Source: Ottowia thiooxydans DSM 14619 (GTDB lineage Bacteria; Pseudomonadota; Gammaproteobacteria; Burkholderiales; Burkholderiaceae_C). From it: a DNA stretch of 64,000 nucleotides. Position 1 is the first letter of the stretch, and each line of letters opens with the position of its first letter. The translations under genes were made by a program, and so were the position numbers. The notes under the pieces are model-generated. The model saw nothing but the letters and a program-made list of their open reading frames with translations. It was not told where the DNA came from and ran no database searches. Shown here piece after piece: positions 42,200 through 51,301 of the stretch. Where the stretch lies: NCBI RefSeq assembly GCF_000422885.1, contig NZ_KE383942.1:499353-563352 (forward strand), given 5' to 3'.

Positions 42200-43234
42200 C
42201 TAGCCACCAGGCATGACCCGCACCCAATAACGGGTACGGGTTTCGACGCGCAACTTGAGCCCCGTCGCCAATACCGAAAGTGCTCGATCCGTGTCCGGAA
42301 CCGGAAAAACGCCGGATACCAGCAGACTCGCAATGCCCGGGTCGCAACCCAGCATGCCAGGGCGGTAGCGACCCAGCTCAGTCAGGAGTTGCCCAAGCGG
42401 CATGTCATTGGCGATGATGCTTCCCTGTTGCCAGGCGTCAGCCACTGGATCGGCAGGCGCGACGCCCGTACCGAAGCCATCGCGGGTAAAGCGCAGTTGC
42501 TGGCCAGCGTGAAGCACAACCGGAACACCCGAAGCGTTTTCAGTTATGGTGCGCACTTCTACGGCTTTTTCCAGAACGGTGACTCGGGATTCGTCAGCAT
42601 TGGTGCGTACAAGAAAGCGAGTGCCTAGTGCGCGGATGCGCCCGTGGGCCGTCTCGACCAGGAAAGGCCGTGCGCCCCCGAGTGTCATGGCTTCGGGGTC
42701 CGGTGTGGTTTGAACCAGAATCTCGCCGGCAAGCAACACCAGCCGCCGCTCCGAATTCGTGAACACTGTGTCAACGGAAGTCCCAGTGTTAAGCACGAGC
42801 TGAGAGCCATCGCTCAGCTTCACGTCACGCTGTTCACCGATGTTCGTGCGCAGGCTGGCCATCCATTCCCGGCGGGAAGGCTGTTGCCAGCCCCACCAGG
42901 CCAAGGCGGTTATGCCCAGCCCCCCGACAGCGCTGCGCAGCATGGTTCGGCGCGTACTCATCTCTGATTGCACGGCGGCGGTCAGGGCTGGGGCTGCCAG
43001 CGTACCCGGCACCAGGCTGATTCGGCGGTGCATGGCCTCCACGCGTTCCCAGGCGAAGCGATTGTGCGGCTGTTCTGCACGCCAGTTTTCCCATCCGCGC
43101 TGGTCGTCGTCGGTGGCGCTTCCTGAACTCAGGCGCACGTACCACGCAGCGGCCTCCTCGATCGCCCGCACTTCAGCCGTCGTGCGTGCCGAAGGTGAAG
43201 AGGGGAAGCGTCGCAAAGGGCTGGCCGCACTCAT
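42200..43234 (-). CDS. FecR-type anti-sigma factor/sensor (left module)
   Basis: This 344-residue protein has an N-terminal cytoplasmic DUF4880 anti-sigma segment (AAAWYVRLSSGSATDDDQRGWENWRAEQPHNRFAWERVEAMH), one membrane helix near 100 (VGGLGITALAWWGW) and the periplasmic FecR domain (RDVKLSDGSQLVLNTGTSVDTVFTNSERRLVLLAGEILVQT). A C-terminal STN-like region receives the receptor signal (PLGQLLTELGRYRPG). It lies 11 bp after the sigma gene and about 100 bp before the receptor gene, the standard fecIRA order. Confidence 0.88.
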   Translation of the reverse strand: MSAASPLRRFPSSPSARTTAEVRAIEEAAAWYVRLSSGSATDDDQRGWENWRAEQPHNRFAWERVEAMHRRISLVPGTLAAPALTAAVQSEMSTRRTMLRSAVGGLGITALAWWGWQQPSRREWMASLRTNIGEQRDVKLSDGSQLVLNTGTSVDTVFTNSERRLVLLAGEILVQTTPDPEAMTLGGARPFLVETAHGRIRALGTRFLVRTNADESRVTVLEKAVEVRTITENASGVPVVLHAGQQLRFTRDGFGTGVAPADPVADAWQQGSIIANDMPLGQLLTELGRYRPGMLGCDPGIASLLVSGVFPVPDTDRALSVLATGLKLRVETRTRYWVRVMPGG

Positions 43235-43245
43235 ATCAAATGAGG

Positions 43246-43752
43246 TTAGGGTTCCAGGAGGCAGATATGTGTCACGGCCTGCGTCATGTACTTGTTGACG
43301 GTGCGCAAGCTCATGCCCAACTGCTCGGCAATCTGTGCATAGGTCAAACCTTCAAATTGCGACAGTATGAAAACTTGTTTGATTCGGCTGCCGAGTCCTT
43401 CGAGCATGGCATCTATCTCGTAGAGCGTCTCCAGCAAGATGGCGCGCTCTTCAGCGGACAAGGCTTGCTGAGCGGGCCAGTGCGACAAGGCATCCAGATA
43501 GGCGCGCTCCAGCGCTTGCCGCCGGTAATGATCCACCACAACCCGGCCCGCCACCGTAGCAAGATAGCTCCGCGGCTCACGAATAGCCTGTGCGTTGCTG
43601 TCTAGCAGGATGCGCAAGAATGTATCGTGTGCGAGATCGGCGGCGTCGAATGCGCTGCCCAGTTTTCCTCGTAGCCATCCCTGCAGCCAGCCATGGTGGT
43701 TGCGATAGAGCGACTCAACGCTATTAGGGGATGCGGTTTCCAGCGTAGACAT
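43246..43752 (-). CDS. ECF sigma factor, FecI-like (left module)
   Basis: This 168-residue sigma-70 family factor has region 2 (LYRNHHGWLQGWLRGKLGSAFDAADLAHDTFLRIL) and region 4 (IKQVFILSQFEGLTYAQIAEQLGMSLRTVNKYMTQA). This is the FecI/iron-starvation ECF type. It heads the left module, with a Fur-box-like sequence about 41 bp upstream, and should direct transcription of its receptor when FecR signals. Confidence 0.88.
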   Translation of the reverse strand: MSTLETASPNSVESLYRNHHGWLQGWLRGKLGSAFDAADLAHDTFLRILLDSNAQAIREPRSYLATVAGRVVVDHYRRQALERAYLDALSHWPAQQALSAEERAILLETLYEIDAMLEGLGSRIKQVFILSQFEGLTYAQIAEQLGMSLRTVNKYMTQAVTHICLLEP

Positions 43753-43792
43753 GGACCGTGCAAGCTATAGGCAAGAAGCAGAATGTGGATCG

Positions 43793-43813
43793 AAATAAGA
43801 ATCAATATCAATT
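43793..43813 (-). promoter_or_regulatory. Putative Fur box
   Basis: The 21 bases starting AAATAAGAATC and ending TATCAATT agree at about 17 of 21 positions with the Burkholderiales-type Fur site AAATGAGAATCATTCTCATTT (consensus from memory). It lies 41 bp upstream of the left sigma-factor start, in the promoter zone, so iron-replete repression by Fur is likely. It could also act on the divergent module, though that start is 400 bp away. Confidence 0.5.
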
Positions 43814-44217
43814 CTAGATCATTCGATCAAGGCAGCACTCAGACTACGTGAGGCGGGTGAGGCCCCGCCCTCCGCCGTAGGTGCAAAGTTGCCTAGGCAG
43901 GCGTTCCCCTCGGAGGTACCCGATACAATCGCACTCAGTTTGTCAGCCATTCGACATCCGCACGTAGCCAGGCCAGCCTAGTCCTTACCCGACGCACGGG
44001 GCTCTGCCATTCCGGATTAATGGCCTTCGGTGTCATACGTGCTTATCTCTCCGTTCTGTTCTTCGTCACCTGGGCGTTTCCCAGGCAAGATGCGCCTTCA
44101 CTGCGAAAGGCGCAGGGGCACTGCTTTGTGCGAGGAGTGCGTGGCGGAGCGGGAATTGGCTCCTCAGGTGAGGGTGCAGTCTTGAAGCGCGAGCCTCTGC
44201 CAGGAGCGAATCGCTCT
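43814..44217. other. Structured gap between the divergent signalling modules
   Basis: No gene is supported in these 400 bp. From 43850 to 43920 the DNA is very GC-rich, with a perfect stem GGCGGG-TGAGGC-CCCGCC (43852-43869) and a 10-bp palindrome TGCCTAGGCA (43890-43899). A TACAAT box follows at about 43924-43929. This could be a small RNA, a structured leader or a remnant; I could not match it to a known riboswitch. An open frame in the right part (from 44020) is continuous with the right sigma-factor frame but has no conserved residues before 44218. Confidence 0.4.
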
Positions 44218-44844
44218 ATGGAAAGCCCTGTCGGCGCTGGTAGCGCAGATGAACAACTGGCCAAGCTCTATCAACGCTGGCGTGGTCCCCTCACGCGTAT
44301 GCTGCGCCGCTATTTCGGTACACCCGCAGAGGCTGAAGATGGCGCGCAGGAAGTTTTCGTCCGTATGGCTGCAGCGGGTAAAACTTTGCCAGAGGGGGAT
44401 GAGCAACGGTATCTGCGCACGACCGCGCGCAACATCGCCATCGATGGGTGGCGCAAGAGCGCGGAGCGAGAAGAGATCCAAGTGGTCTCGCTAGAAGTTC
44501 AACATCAGGAAGTCGCCGTCCAGGGAGCTGGAGATTCCACCCTGGATCAGGCGGAGCGCCACCAACTTATTGCCCGGCTTGACCAGGCGTTGGAAGAATT
44601 GCCCACGCGCCAGCGCGAAGCGTTCATGCTTCACCGTATTGAAGGCCACACGGTGCAGGAGACCGCGTTGCTGATGGGCATCTCTACGCGCATGGCCGTC
44701 AAGCACCTCAGCAGGGGCTTGGCATACTGCCAGGCGCGCGTGATGTATGTCAGCATTGAGCAAATGCGGCAGTTGCATACCCAGGAGGCCGGTGCAGAGA
44801 ACGAAGAAGAAACTGAAACCTCTCCCGGTGGGAGCCAACCATGA
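44218..44844 (+). CDS. ECF sigma factor, FecI-like (right module)
   Basis: The factor has about 208 residues from the ATG at 44218, preceded by AGGAG at 11 bases; the same frame opens at 44020, but the extra part is not conserved. Region 2 is LAKLYQRWRGPLTRMLRRYFGTPAEAEDGAQEVFVRM and region 4 is LDQALEELPTRQREAFMLHRIEGHTVQETALLMGISTRMAVKHLSRGLAYCQ. An acidic tail (GAENEEETETS) of about 30 residues follows. The TGA overlaps the FecR start by ATGA. It is the divergent counterpart of the sigma factor at 43.2-43.8 kb. Confidence 0.85.
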   Translation: MESPVGAGSADEQLAKLYQRWRGPLTRMLRRYFGTPAEAEDGAQEVFVRMAAAGKTLPEGDEQRYLRTTARNIAIDGWRKSAEREEIQVVSLEVQHQEVAVQGAGDSTLDQAERHQLIARLDQALEELPTRQREAFMLHRIEGHTVQETALLMGISTRMAVKHLSRGLAYCQARVMYVSIEQMRQLHTQEAGAENEEETETSPGGSQP

Positions 44845-45923
44845 TGAAGCCCATCCCCACGGGCCAGACACCCGCATCCGTTCTGAAGCTGCACACCATC
44901 GCAGCTGACTGGTATGTTCGCCGGCAGCAGGTAGGCTGGCGCCGTGCGGACGAGGTGGAGATGAATGTCTGGCTGGATGCCGATCCCTTGCATCGCGAGA
45001 TCATGGATGGCCTGGCGAGCACTTGGCTGCAGGCGGACCAGCTCAAGGCCTATAAACCGGAAGTCTATGCGCGCCAGCCGACCGCCGCTTCGACACCGGC
45101 GCGGCCTGCACCCCTCGAGTCAGCCACTGCGCCTGCAGTTCACGGAGCATTTGGGGGGGCGGCTGATGCATCATGGAAGGCAGGCATGCGCCGCCGCGCA
45201 TTTGCGCCGGCATTTGCGGTGGCCTGTGCCGTGATCGTTGCAGCGGGCTGGTATCGCTGGGACACCGCTGCCAATTACTCCCTCGATGCTGCCACCGGCG
45301 CCAGTGAAACCCGCGAGCTGAGTCTGCCTGATGGAACTCAAATCACGCTCAATATCAACAGTACGCTTAAGGTGCGTTACTACCGGCACCGGCGAGAGAC
45401 CGTGCTCAACCAGGGCGAGGCGTTTTTTCAGGTTGCAGCAGATGCGTCCAAGCCTTTCACTGTTGATAGCGGCGCCAGCCAGGTGCGCGTGGTCGGCACC
45501 GCCTTCAACGTGCGCGCTGCACCGCCCAGTTTGGTTGTGAAGGTGAGCGAAGGCCGTGTGGAGGTACAACCTGATCGCGATGCACGTGGTACTTCAGTGC
45601 TGGTATTGGGACCGGGATCTGGCGTTGGCATAGACCCCTCTACCGGCAAATACCAGAGTTTGCCAACTACCGTAGAAGACGTGGGTGACTGGCGCAGTGG
45701 GCAGGTCCATTTCAGCCGGGCCCCGCTGGCGGAGGTGGCGCAGGAGTTGTCACGCTACCTGGGAAGGCCCGTCATGGTGACGGACGCTACGCTCGGCTCG
45801 GTACCCATCTCCGGGCTCCTGGCCGTGAAAACGCCTGAGAACTTCATTCAATCCTTGCCGGATGTTGCACCCGTGCGTGCGGAGCGTCTGGGCGATGGCA
45901 GTTGGCGCTTGACTCCACGCTGA
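44841..45923 (+). CDS. FecR-type anti-sigma factor/sensor (right module)
   Basis: This 360-residue protein has a DUF4880 N-terminus (LHTIAADWYVRRQQVGWRRADEVEMNVWLDADPLHREIMDGL), a Pro/Ala linker, one membrane helix near 122 (FAPAFAVACAVIVAAGWY) and a FecR domain (TRELSLPDGTQITLNINSTLKVRYYRHRRETVLNQGEAFFQV). A C-terminal STN-like part follows (PLAEVAQELSRYLGRPVMVTD). It should hold the sigma factor inactive until the receptor signals. It is translationally coupled to the sigma gene. Confidence 0.88.
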   Translation: MMKPIPTGQTPASVLKLHTIAADWYVRRQQVGWRRADEVEMNVWLDADPLHREIMDGLASTWLQADQLKAYKPEVYARQPTAASTPARPAPLESATAPAVHGAFGGAADASWKAGMRRRAFAPAFAVACAVIVAAGWYRWDTAANYSLDAATGASETRELSLPDGTQITLNINSTLKVRYYRHRRETVLNQGEAFFQVAADASKPFTVDSGASQVRVVGTAFNVRAAPPSLVVKVSEGRVEVQPDRDARGTSVLVLGPGSGVGIDPSTGKYQSLPTTVEDVGDWRSGQVHFSRAPLAEVAQELSRYLGRPVMVTDATLGSVPISGLLAVKTPENFIQSLPDVAPVRAERLGDGSWRLTPR

Positions 45924-46344
45924 TGAGGCTTTGCGTCCGTCAACGATAGCTCTGGATCTGTTTCTTTTTGTTTCAAATTTCGGAGACACCTGGGTTCCAT
46001 GTTTCCGGTAATTCCCGTCTACCTATTCAGAGGGTGGAATTTCATCCAACCTCCGGCTGCCAGCCGCGGAGTTGAAGGCATTTCCTTCGCCCTAGCCAAC
46101 GGTCCCAATCAAGCGGTGCGCTTCGTGCGCAGGTTGGCTGCAGGGTGCCTCATGCACGATTGCGTTCAATAGATCAACACCGTTCACGCTGAGCTCGGCG
46201 TGAATGGGTTAGTGTTTTTGAAGCTATTCGGTCTGAAAATTTTCTCTGCCGGGTGCGCTCATGCGCACCTGAAGCAACCTGCCCGCAAGAAGTGTCATTC
46301 GACATGCGCATACGCGCATTAGCGGCAACGGAAAGAACGCAGGC
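45924..46344 (+). promoter_or_regulatory. Leader/promoter region of the right TonB receptor
   Basis: The 421-bp gap has no supported gene. It contains a perfect inverted repeat TTCACGC-N8-GCGTGAA (46183-46204) and a second one, ATGCGC-ATAC-GCGCAT (46304-46319), which sits 26 bp before the receptor ATG and may fold over the ribosome site. The receptor promoter used by the ECF sigma factor is probably here, but I cannot point to its -35 and -10 with confidence. Confidence 0.45.
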
Positions 46345-48843
46345 ATGGCAATGCAAGAACAATGGAAGGGCTCCCCCGCCTCGCGAGGGTTGATGAGGAA
46401 TTTGAGAGTTGGGGTGACTGGCAGGCCAACGCCTTCCTTGATGGCCTTGTTGGTTGCCGGCGCCTTGGCGGCTATCGCGGCACCGCAAGCTGCACAAGCA
46501 CAGCCAGCATCCGGTGCGCAGGAGAGCCGGGCGCAATTGAACATCACAGCGCAACCTTTGTTGGGGGCCTTGCGTGAGTTCGGGCGGCAGACCCAACACC
46601 AGGTGCTGTTTGATGAAAGCCTGGTGGTGGGGCGGCAAGCGACGGCGGTGTCTGGCAGGTATACACCCCGGGAGGCATTAGAGCGGCTGCTGGCCGGCAC
46701 CGGCCTGGAGATCGCTACTGCGAGGACAGGTGCGTTCTCACTCAAGCTGACGCCATCTGCGCCGGTTGCGTTAGCGCCTGCATCTTCGAGCGCTGCGCTT
46801 GCGGAAGTGAAGGTGACGGCTCCGATCGACCGCAGCGGCATTTCTGAAGCCACAGGGTCTTATACTGCGCGCTCCACCAATACGGCAACCAAGTTGGCGT
46901 TGTCTCCCCGCGAGACGCCCCAGACACTGACGGTAGTAACGCGCCAGAAGATGGAGGACTTCTCACTGGACAGCGTCGAGGAAGCGCTTGAGAGCACAAG
47001 CACCATCTTCATCCAACGGCAAGGAGGCGATGGCGCGCAGTACTTCAGCCGCGGATTCCGCCTCCAATCCCAGTACGATGGCATGCCCAACCCTTTGGGC
47101 ATTGGTGAGGACAACTTCAGCCCATCGCCTGACAGTGCCTTTCTTGACCGCGTGGAGATACTGCAAGGGGCTGCGGGGTTAACCAGCGGCGCAGGCGAAC
47201 CTGGCGGCACGATCAATCTGGTGCGCAAGCGCCCCACAGAGCAGTTTCAGGCGCATGCAGAAGCGCAGTTTGGCTCCTGGAACAAAAGACGCCTGGTGGG
47301 TGACATCTCCGCACCGCTGATCAAGTCCGGCAAGATTCGCGGCAGGGTCGTTGCCTTCACGGACCACAGGGATTCCTTTACCGACTACGTCTTCGACAAC
47401 CGCGAAGGTATCTACGGCATCGTTGAAGCCGACCTCTCTGACACAACCATGCTGGCAGCCAGCGTCACCTATCAGAGGAACAAGTTCAACAACCATTACG
47501 GCGTGCCCATGGCGCCTGATGGCTCAGATCTGGGGCTGCCGCGTTCGAGCTTCTTTGGCGTTTCCAATGGCGACAGCACACGAAAAAACGTCAACTACAC
47601 GTTCAATCTCGACCAGCGCCTGGCGGGCAACTGGCGTCTGAGGGCTGCCTTCACGCATGCCAGGACGGATGTAGACAACGTGCCGAGCAATCTCGGTGGA
47701 ACTTTGAACGTGGGCACGGGCGCCGGCTTGCGGATCTTCAGCGCTCTGCAGCAACGAGAGACTGATGCGAATGTCTTTGATGCCTATCTCACCGGGCCGC
47801 TAGAGATGTTTGGGCGCACGCATGAACTGGCGTTCGGTGCGTCGGCCTCCAAGCTCAATTACCGCAATCGCATGACCGACTACGTGCGAAACGACATCAA
47901 TATCAACAACTTTGACCGCACCAGCGTCACGCGCCCAGTTGGGGAGTTTCCAGACTGGACCACTGGCGATACGACCCAGCAACAGGCCATGTATGGCGTG
48001 GCCCGCCTGAATCTCACAAACTCACTCAAGTGGATTTTGGGTGGCCGTGTGAGTTGGTATGAGTTCAAGGCGGAAGGCGTTCGTGATCAGAAAGAGGACG
48101 CTGTCTTCACGCCCTACACGGGCCTCGTCTATGACATTAACCAGAGCTATTCGCTGTACGCGAGCTATTCGGACATCTTCAAGCCGCAAAGCAGCCGCAC
48201 TGCGCAAGGTTCCACGGTCAAGCCCGTAGTTGGCCGGAATTTTGAGCTGGGCGTCAAAGGCGAGTTCATGCAAAAGCGGTTGAACCTATCAGCTGCCGTT
48301 TTCAAGTTGGAGCAAACCAATCTCGCCGAGGTAGATCCCAGCGTTCCATTCGATGAAGGCAACATCTGCAAGGGAAATTGCTACACAGCCGCAGGGCTGG
48401 TGGTCAGCAAGGGGATCGATCTGGGGGTCAATGGCGAGCTGGCCAAGGGTTGGCAGATCGGCGCGGGCTACACCTATGTGAAGAGCGAGTACCGCACTGG
48501 CGATCAAAGCGGCATGCCCTACTTGAGCTACGCGCCCAACCATATCCTGCGCGCCTACACCACCTATCGCATTCCGGGCTCGGGCTGGACTTTGGGCGGT
48601 AGCGTGCGAGTGCAGAGCAAGGTGTTTACCAGGACGGAAGACTTCTACATCCAGCAGAAGGCCTATGCCGTGGTGGGCATCATGGCCAAGTACCAGATCA
48701 ATCGGCAGGCAGAGGTGGGCATCAACATCAACAACTTGTTCGATCGCCGCTACTACGATTCCGTTGGAAGCTACAGCACCAAGCTGGAAAACATCTACGG
48801 CGCACCTCGCCACATTGCGGTCAATTTCCGCTATGTGTTCTGA
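46345..48843 (+). CDS. TonB-dependent siderophore receptor with STN signalling domain (right module)
   Basis: This 832-residue receptor has a signal peptide around LMALLVAGALAAIAAPQAAQAQ, then an STN domain (LNITAQPLLGALREFGRQTQHQVLFDE...TPREALERLLAGTGLEI, about 65-125). The plug (RETPQTLTVVTRQKMEDFSLDSVEEALESTSTIFIQRQGGDGAQYFSRGF, EILQGAAGLTSGAGEPGGTINLVRKRP) and the barrel follow, ending in YVF. The plug wording is of the FpvA/FoxA type, which takes hydroxamate or mixed siderophores; the actual ligand is unknown. No siderophore biosynthesis gene is present, so it may serve xenosiderophores. Confidence 0.9.
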   Translation: MAMQEQWKGSPASRGLMRNLRVGVTGRPTPSLMALLVAGALAAIAAPQAAQAQPASGAQESRAQLNITAQPLLGALREFGRQTQHQVLFDESLVVGRQATAVSGRYTPREALERLLAGTGLEIATARTGAFSLKLTPSAPVALAPASSSAALAEVKVTAPIDRSGISEATGSYTARSTNTATKLALSPRETPQTLTVVTRQKMEDFSLDSVEEALESTSTIFIQRQGGDGAQYFSRGFRLQSQYDGMPNPLGIGEDNFSPSPDSAFLDRVEILQGAAGLTSGAGEPGGTINLVRKRPTEQFQAHAEAQFGSWNKRRLVGDISAPLIKSGKIRGRVVAFTDHRDSFTDYVFDNREGIYGIVEADLSDTTMLAASVTYQRNKFNNHYGVPMAPDGSDLGLPRSSFFGVSNGDSTRKNVNYTFNLDQRLAGNWRLRAAFTHARTDVDNVPSNLGGTLNVGTGAGLRIFSALQQRETDANVFDAYLTGPLEMFGRTHELAFGASASKLNYRNRMTDYVRNDININNFDRTSVTRPVGEFPDWTTGDTTQQQAMYGVARLNLTNSLKWILGGRVSWYEFKAEGVRDQKEDAVFTPYTGLVYDINQSYSLYASYSDIFKPQSSRTAQGSTVKPVVGRNFELGVKGEFMQKRLNLSAAVFKLEQTNLAEVDPSVPFDEGNICKGNCYTAAGLVVSKGIDLGVNGELAKGWQIGAGYTYVKSEYRTGDQSGMPYLSYAPNHILRAYTTYRIPGSGWTLGGSVRVQSKVFTRTEDFYIQQKAYAVVGIMAKYQINRQAEVGININNLFDRRYYDSVGSYSTKLENIYGAPRHIAVNFRYVF

Positions 48844-48912
48844 AGGCAAGAGTCATCGCTTAAAAGATCACGCTCCTGGCCACGTCTGGTGGTGTGAAGG
48901 CGGAATTGCTCG

Positions 48913-50520
48913 ATGAAAGAGCAATTTCGTCAGAGCATGGCGTGGCTGCACACATGGGGCAGTCTGGTTTCCGGGTGGCTCCTGTACTTCATCTTCGTCT
49001 GCGGTACCGCAACGGTATTTCACCTGGAGATCACGCGTTGGATGCAACCGGAGCGGGCACTCGTCAAGGACGTGCCGGCAGCTTCTGCGCCCGAGATGAT
49101 CGAACACGCCCTGGCTTACCTGGAGCGTCATGCGGCAGGTGCTACACGTTGGGACATCTTTTTGCCTCACGACAAGCATCGGCATAAGCAGGAGACGCGT
49201 TCTTATCTCGCGGTAGGCTGGGAAAGCAGCATGACGGGGCAAGTGAATCTGGACCCTGGAACCGGTTCAATCATTGCACCGGTTTCATCCAGGGCGACCA
49301 AGGGTGGGGACGCGTTCATGGAGCTGCACAGCGAGCTCCACTACATGGCGCCGGCGATTGGCATACGCATTGCGGGGGTCGCGGCGGTGCTGGCCCTGAC
49401 GGGCATCGCCACGGGCGTGATTGTTCACCGTAGAGTCTTCAAGGATTTCTTCACCTTTCGTCCCGGGCGAGGTCAACGCTCCTGGCTGGATGGGCATAAC
49501 GTGGCAGGCGTCATGGGTTTGCCCTTCTTTGTGATGATCATTTACAGCGGGCTGGTGTACTTTGACAGCGATACGCTGCCAGTACCCATCGCCGCCATCT
49601 ATGGGGTGTCGGCCGACGCGCACGAACGCTTTCACGGTGAGCTTCCCAACGAGCCCGAACCTTCCGGTGCGGTAGGGCGTCCTGTTGCGTCCATTGCGCA
49701 GATGTTTGAACGCGCCGAACACGTGTTGGGACGTGGGGAGGTCGCGCGCATCATTATTACCAACCCAGGTAGTGGGCGGCTGCAGGTCGATCTGAGGCGC
49801 CCCTACGGCAGCGAGATGCCGCGCTACGAAACTGCTGACAACACACTGCGCTTCGATGGCACGACAGGTGCGCGTCTTGTCTTTCCTGAGTATGGGCCTG
49901 GCATTCGCTACCGATGGTTTCTGCTCAGCTTGCACGATGGCTGGTTCGCCGATGCCTGGATGTTGTGGCTGTATCTTCTTTCAGGGCTGCTCGGGTGCGT
50001 GATGATCGGCTCCGGCCTGACACTCTGGGTGATCAAGCGCCGGGCCAAGCATGCTCAGCGCCAAGACTTGCCTTGGGGCATAACGATGGTGGCACGCCTG
50101 AACCTCGCCTTCATAGCGGGCTTGCCAGTCGCCATTGCAGCCTTTTTCTGGGCCAATCGACTTTTGCCCTTGGGCATGCCCGAACGCGCCGAATGGGAAT
50201 TGCATTGTTTGTTTTTCACCTGGGGGTGGCTGGCCATCTATAGCCTGTGGCGCTCCGAAGAGAAAGCCTGGGTGGAAGTCCTGATGCTGGCGAGCGCTGC
50301 CTTCGGGTTCATCCCGCTACTCAATGCCCTGACGACTGATCGCCACTTGGGCGTGACGATCCTCGCAGGTGACTGGGGCCTTGCCGGCTTTGATCTGAGC
50401 ATGCTGATTCTGGCATTGTGCTTCGGTGCTATTGCGCGCAGGCTGCATCTTCGATGGGCTCGACCTCCTAACGCGCCAGGAGCCGCCGAATTGGCTGTGA
50501 AGCGAGAACTGACGGCATGA
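48913..50520 (+). CDS. PepSY-associated transmembrane protein of iron uptake
   Basis: This 535-residue inner-membrane protein is longer than its counterpart in the left module. It begins with a helix (TWGSLVSGWLLYFIFVCGTATVF), then a PepSY-type region and helices at about 150 (GIRIAGVAAVLALTGIATGVIV), 200 (GVMGLPFFVMIIYSGLVYF) and 345-370. A further four-helix block runs to the end (AFIAGLPVAIAAFFWANRLL and following). Several membrane-face histidines are present (HSELHYMAP, DGHN, LHDGW). Such proteins may reduce or process ferric siderophores. The TGA overlaps the next gene by ATGA. Confidence 0.85.
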   Translation: MKEQFRQSMAWLHTWGSLVSGWLLYFIFVCGTATVFHLEITRWMQPERALVKDVPAASAPEMIEHALAYLERHAAGATRWDIFLPHDKHRHKQETRSYLAVGWESSMTGQVNLDPGTGSIIAPVSSRATKGGDAFMELHSELHYMAPAIGIRIAGVAAVLALTGIATGVIVHRRVFKDFFTFRPGRGQRSWLDGHNVAGVMGLPFFVMIIYSGLVYFDSDTLPVPIAAIYGVSADAHERFHGELPNEPEPSGAVGRPVASIAQMFERAEHVLGRGEVARIIITNPGSGRLQVDLRRPYGSEMPRYETADNTLRFDGTTGARLVFPEYGPGIRYRWFLLSLHDGWFADAWMLWLYLLSGLLGCVMIGSGLTLWVIKRRAKHAQRQDLPWGITMVARLNLAFIAGLPVAIAAFFWANRLLPLGMPERAEWELHCLFFTWGWLAIYSLWRSEEKAWVEVLMLASAAFGFIPLLNALTTDRHLGVTILAGDWGLAGFDLSMLILALCFGAIARRLHLRWARPPNAPGAAELAVKRELTA

Positions 50521-50840
50521 GTGCCTCAAGCCTTCTCATCCGGTCTCGTTTGGGCGAACGCACTCGTCATCGCCTGAGCGTGGCCTCGCGTGTGATGGCC
50601 GCTGCCGTTGGAGGTTACTTGTTGACCTCTGCGTTGGCGGTACTGCTGGCGTTGTTGTTGCCCGTGGCACGTTCACAGGCCGTCGTACTGGGAACGGATC
50701 TAGGGTTCCTGCTCGCCATCCCTATCCTGCTATGGGCTTTCCACACGCGCAGTGCCTTGCGTGCATGGGGCTGGTTGTTGGCATGGACAGGCATGGTGGC
50801 GCTTTTGTCCTGGTACCTGATCAGAGGTGGCGCAGCATGA
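50517..50840 (+). CDS. DUF3649-type small membrane protein
   Basis: This 107-residue protein has three hydrophobic helices (VMAAAVGGYLLTSALAVLLALLLPV, AVVLGTDLGFLLAIPILLWAF, AWGWLLAWTGMVALLSWYLI). It resembles the DUF3649 'iron uptake' proteins that follow PepSY genes in TonB-receptor operons. The role is unknown. It overlaps both neighbours by ATGA. Confidence 0.75.
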   Translation: MSASSLLIRSRLGERTRHRLSVASRVMAAAVGGYLLTSALAVLLALLLPVARSQAVVLGTDLGFLLAIPILLWAFHTRSALRAWGWLLAWTGMVALLSWYLIRGGAA

Positions 50841-51301
50841 TGCCGAGCCTGCCGTTTCAATGGCATCTGCTGGTGCTGCTTATCAACCTGGGCGGCTTGA
50901 CGTGTCTGGCCTTGTCTTCCGAGCGTGAGGGGGAGCTACTGCTGAAACGTGCACCTGGCAAGCGCCTGCGTTGGGTCTTGCGCGGTGGCGGCTGGGCTTG
51001 GCTGGCATGGGCCCTTGCAGTGTGCATGCTGAAGTGGCGCTACAACTTCGGGCTAGTTCTGTGGCTAGGCTGGTTAACGGTAGCCGCGACTGCCTTGGTG
51101 TTTTCCGTGGCCTATTGGCCATGGCGAAAACGTGGTGCCCGGGTTCTCCACGGCAAGCCAGAACCAGCTGTGCAAGCGTCGCCTGAAGGCATCACCTCAT
51201 TGGATCTGAAGCGCGCTTGGCACTTGACGCTATGTCTTTCAATGGTTGGCTTGCCTTTGCTTTTTGCTTGGCTTTTGTACACAAGAATTTTGACACCATG
51301 A
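50837..51301 (+). CDS. DUF3325-type membrane protein
   Basis: This protein of about 154 residues starts at the ATG-ATG pair at 50837, which overlaps the previous stop; a longer frame from 50732 lies inside the upstream gene. The N-terminal helix WHLLVLLINLGGLTCLALS and EREGELLLKRAPGKRLR followed by further helices resemble DUF3325. That family travels with DUF3649 and PepSY proteins in iron-uptake operons. The C-terminal 50 residues add another helix (LTLCLSMVGLPLLFAWLLY). The function is unknown. Confidence 0.72.
   Translation: MMPSLPFQWHLLVLLINLGGLTCLALSSEREGELLLKRAPGKRLRWVLRGGGWAWLAWALAVCMLKWRYNFGLVLWLGWLTVAATALVFSVAYWPWRKRGARVLHGKPEPAVQASPEGITSLDLKRAWHLTLCLSMVGLPLLFAWLLYTRILTP

Noticed and set aside
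44020-44217. N-terminal extension of the right sigma factor
   Set aside because: The extension has no sigma-factor features; the ATG at 44218 has an AGGAG and gives a normal-length protein.
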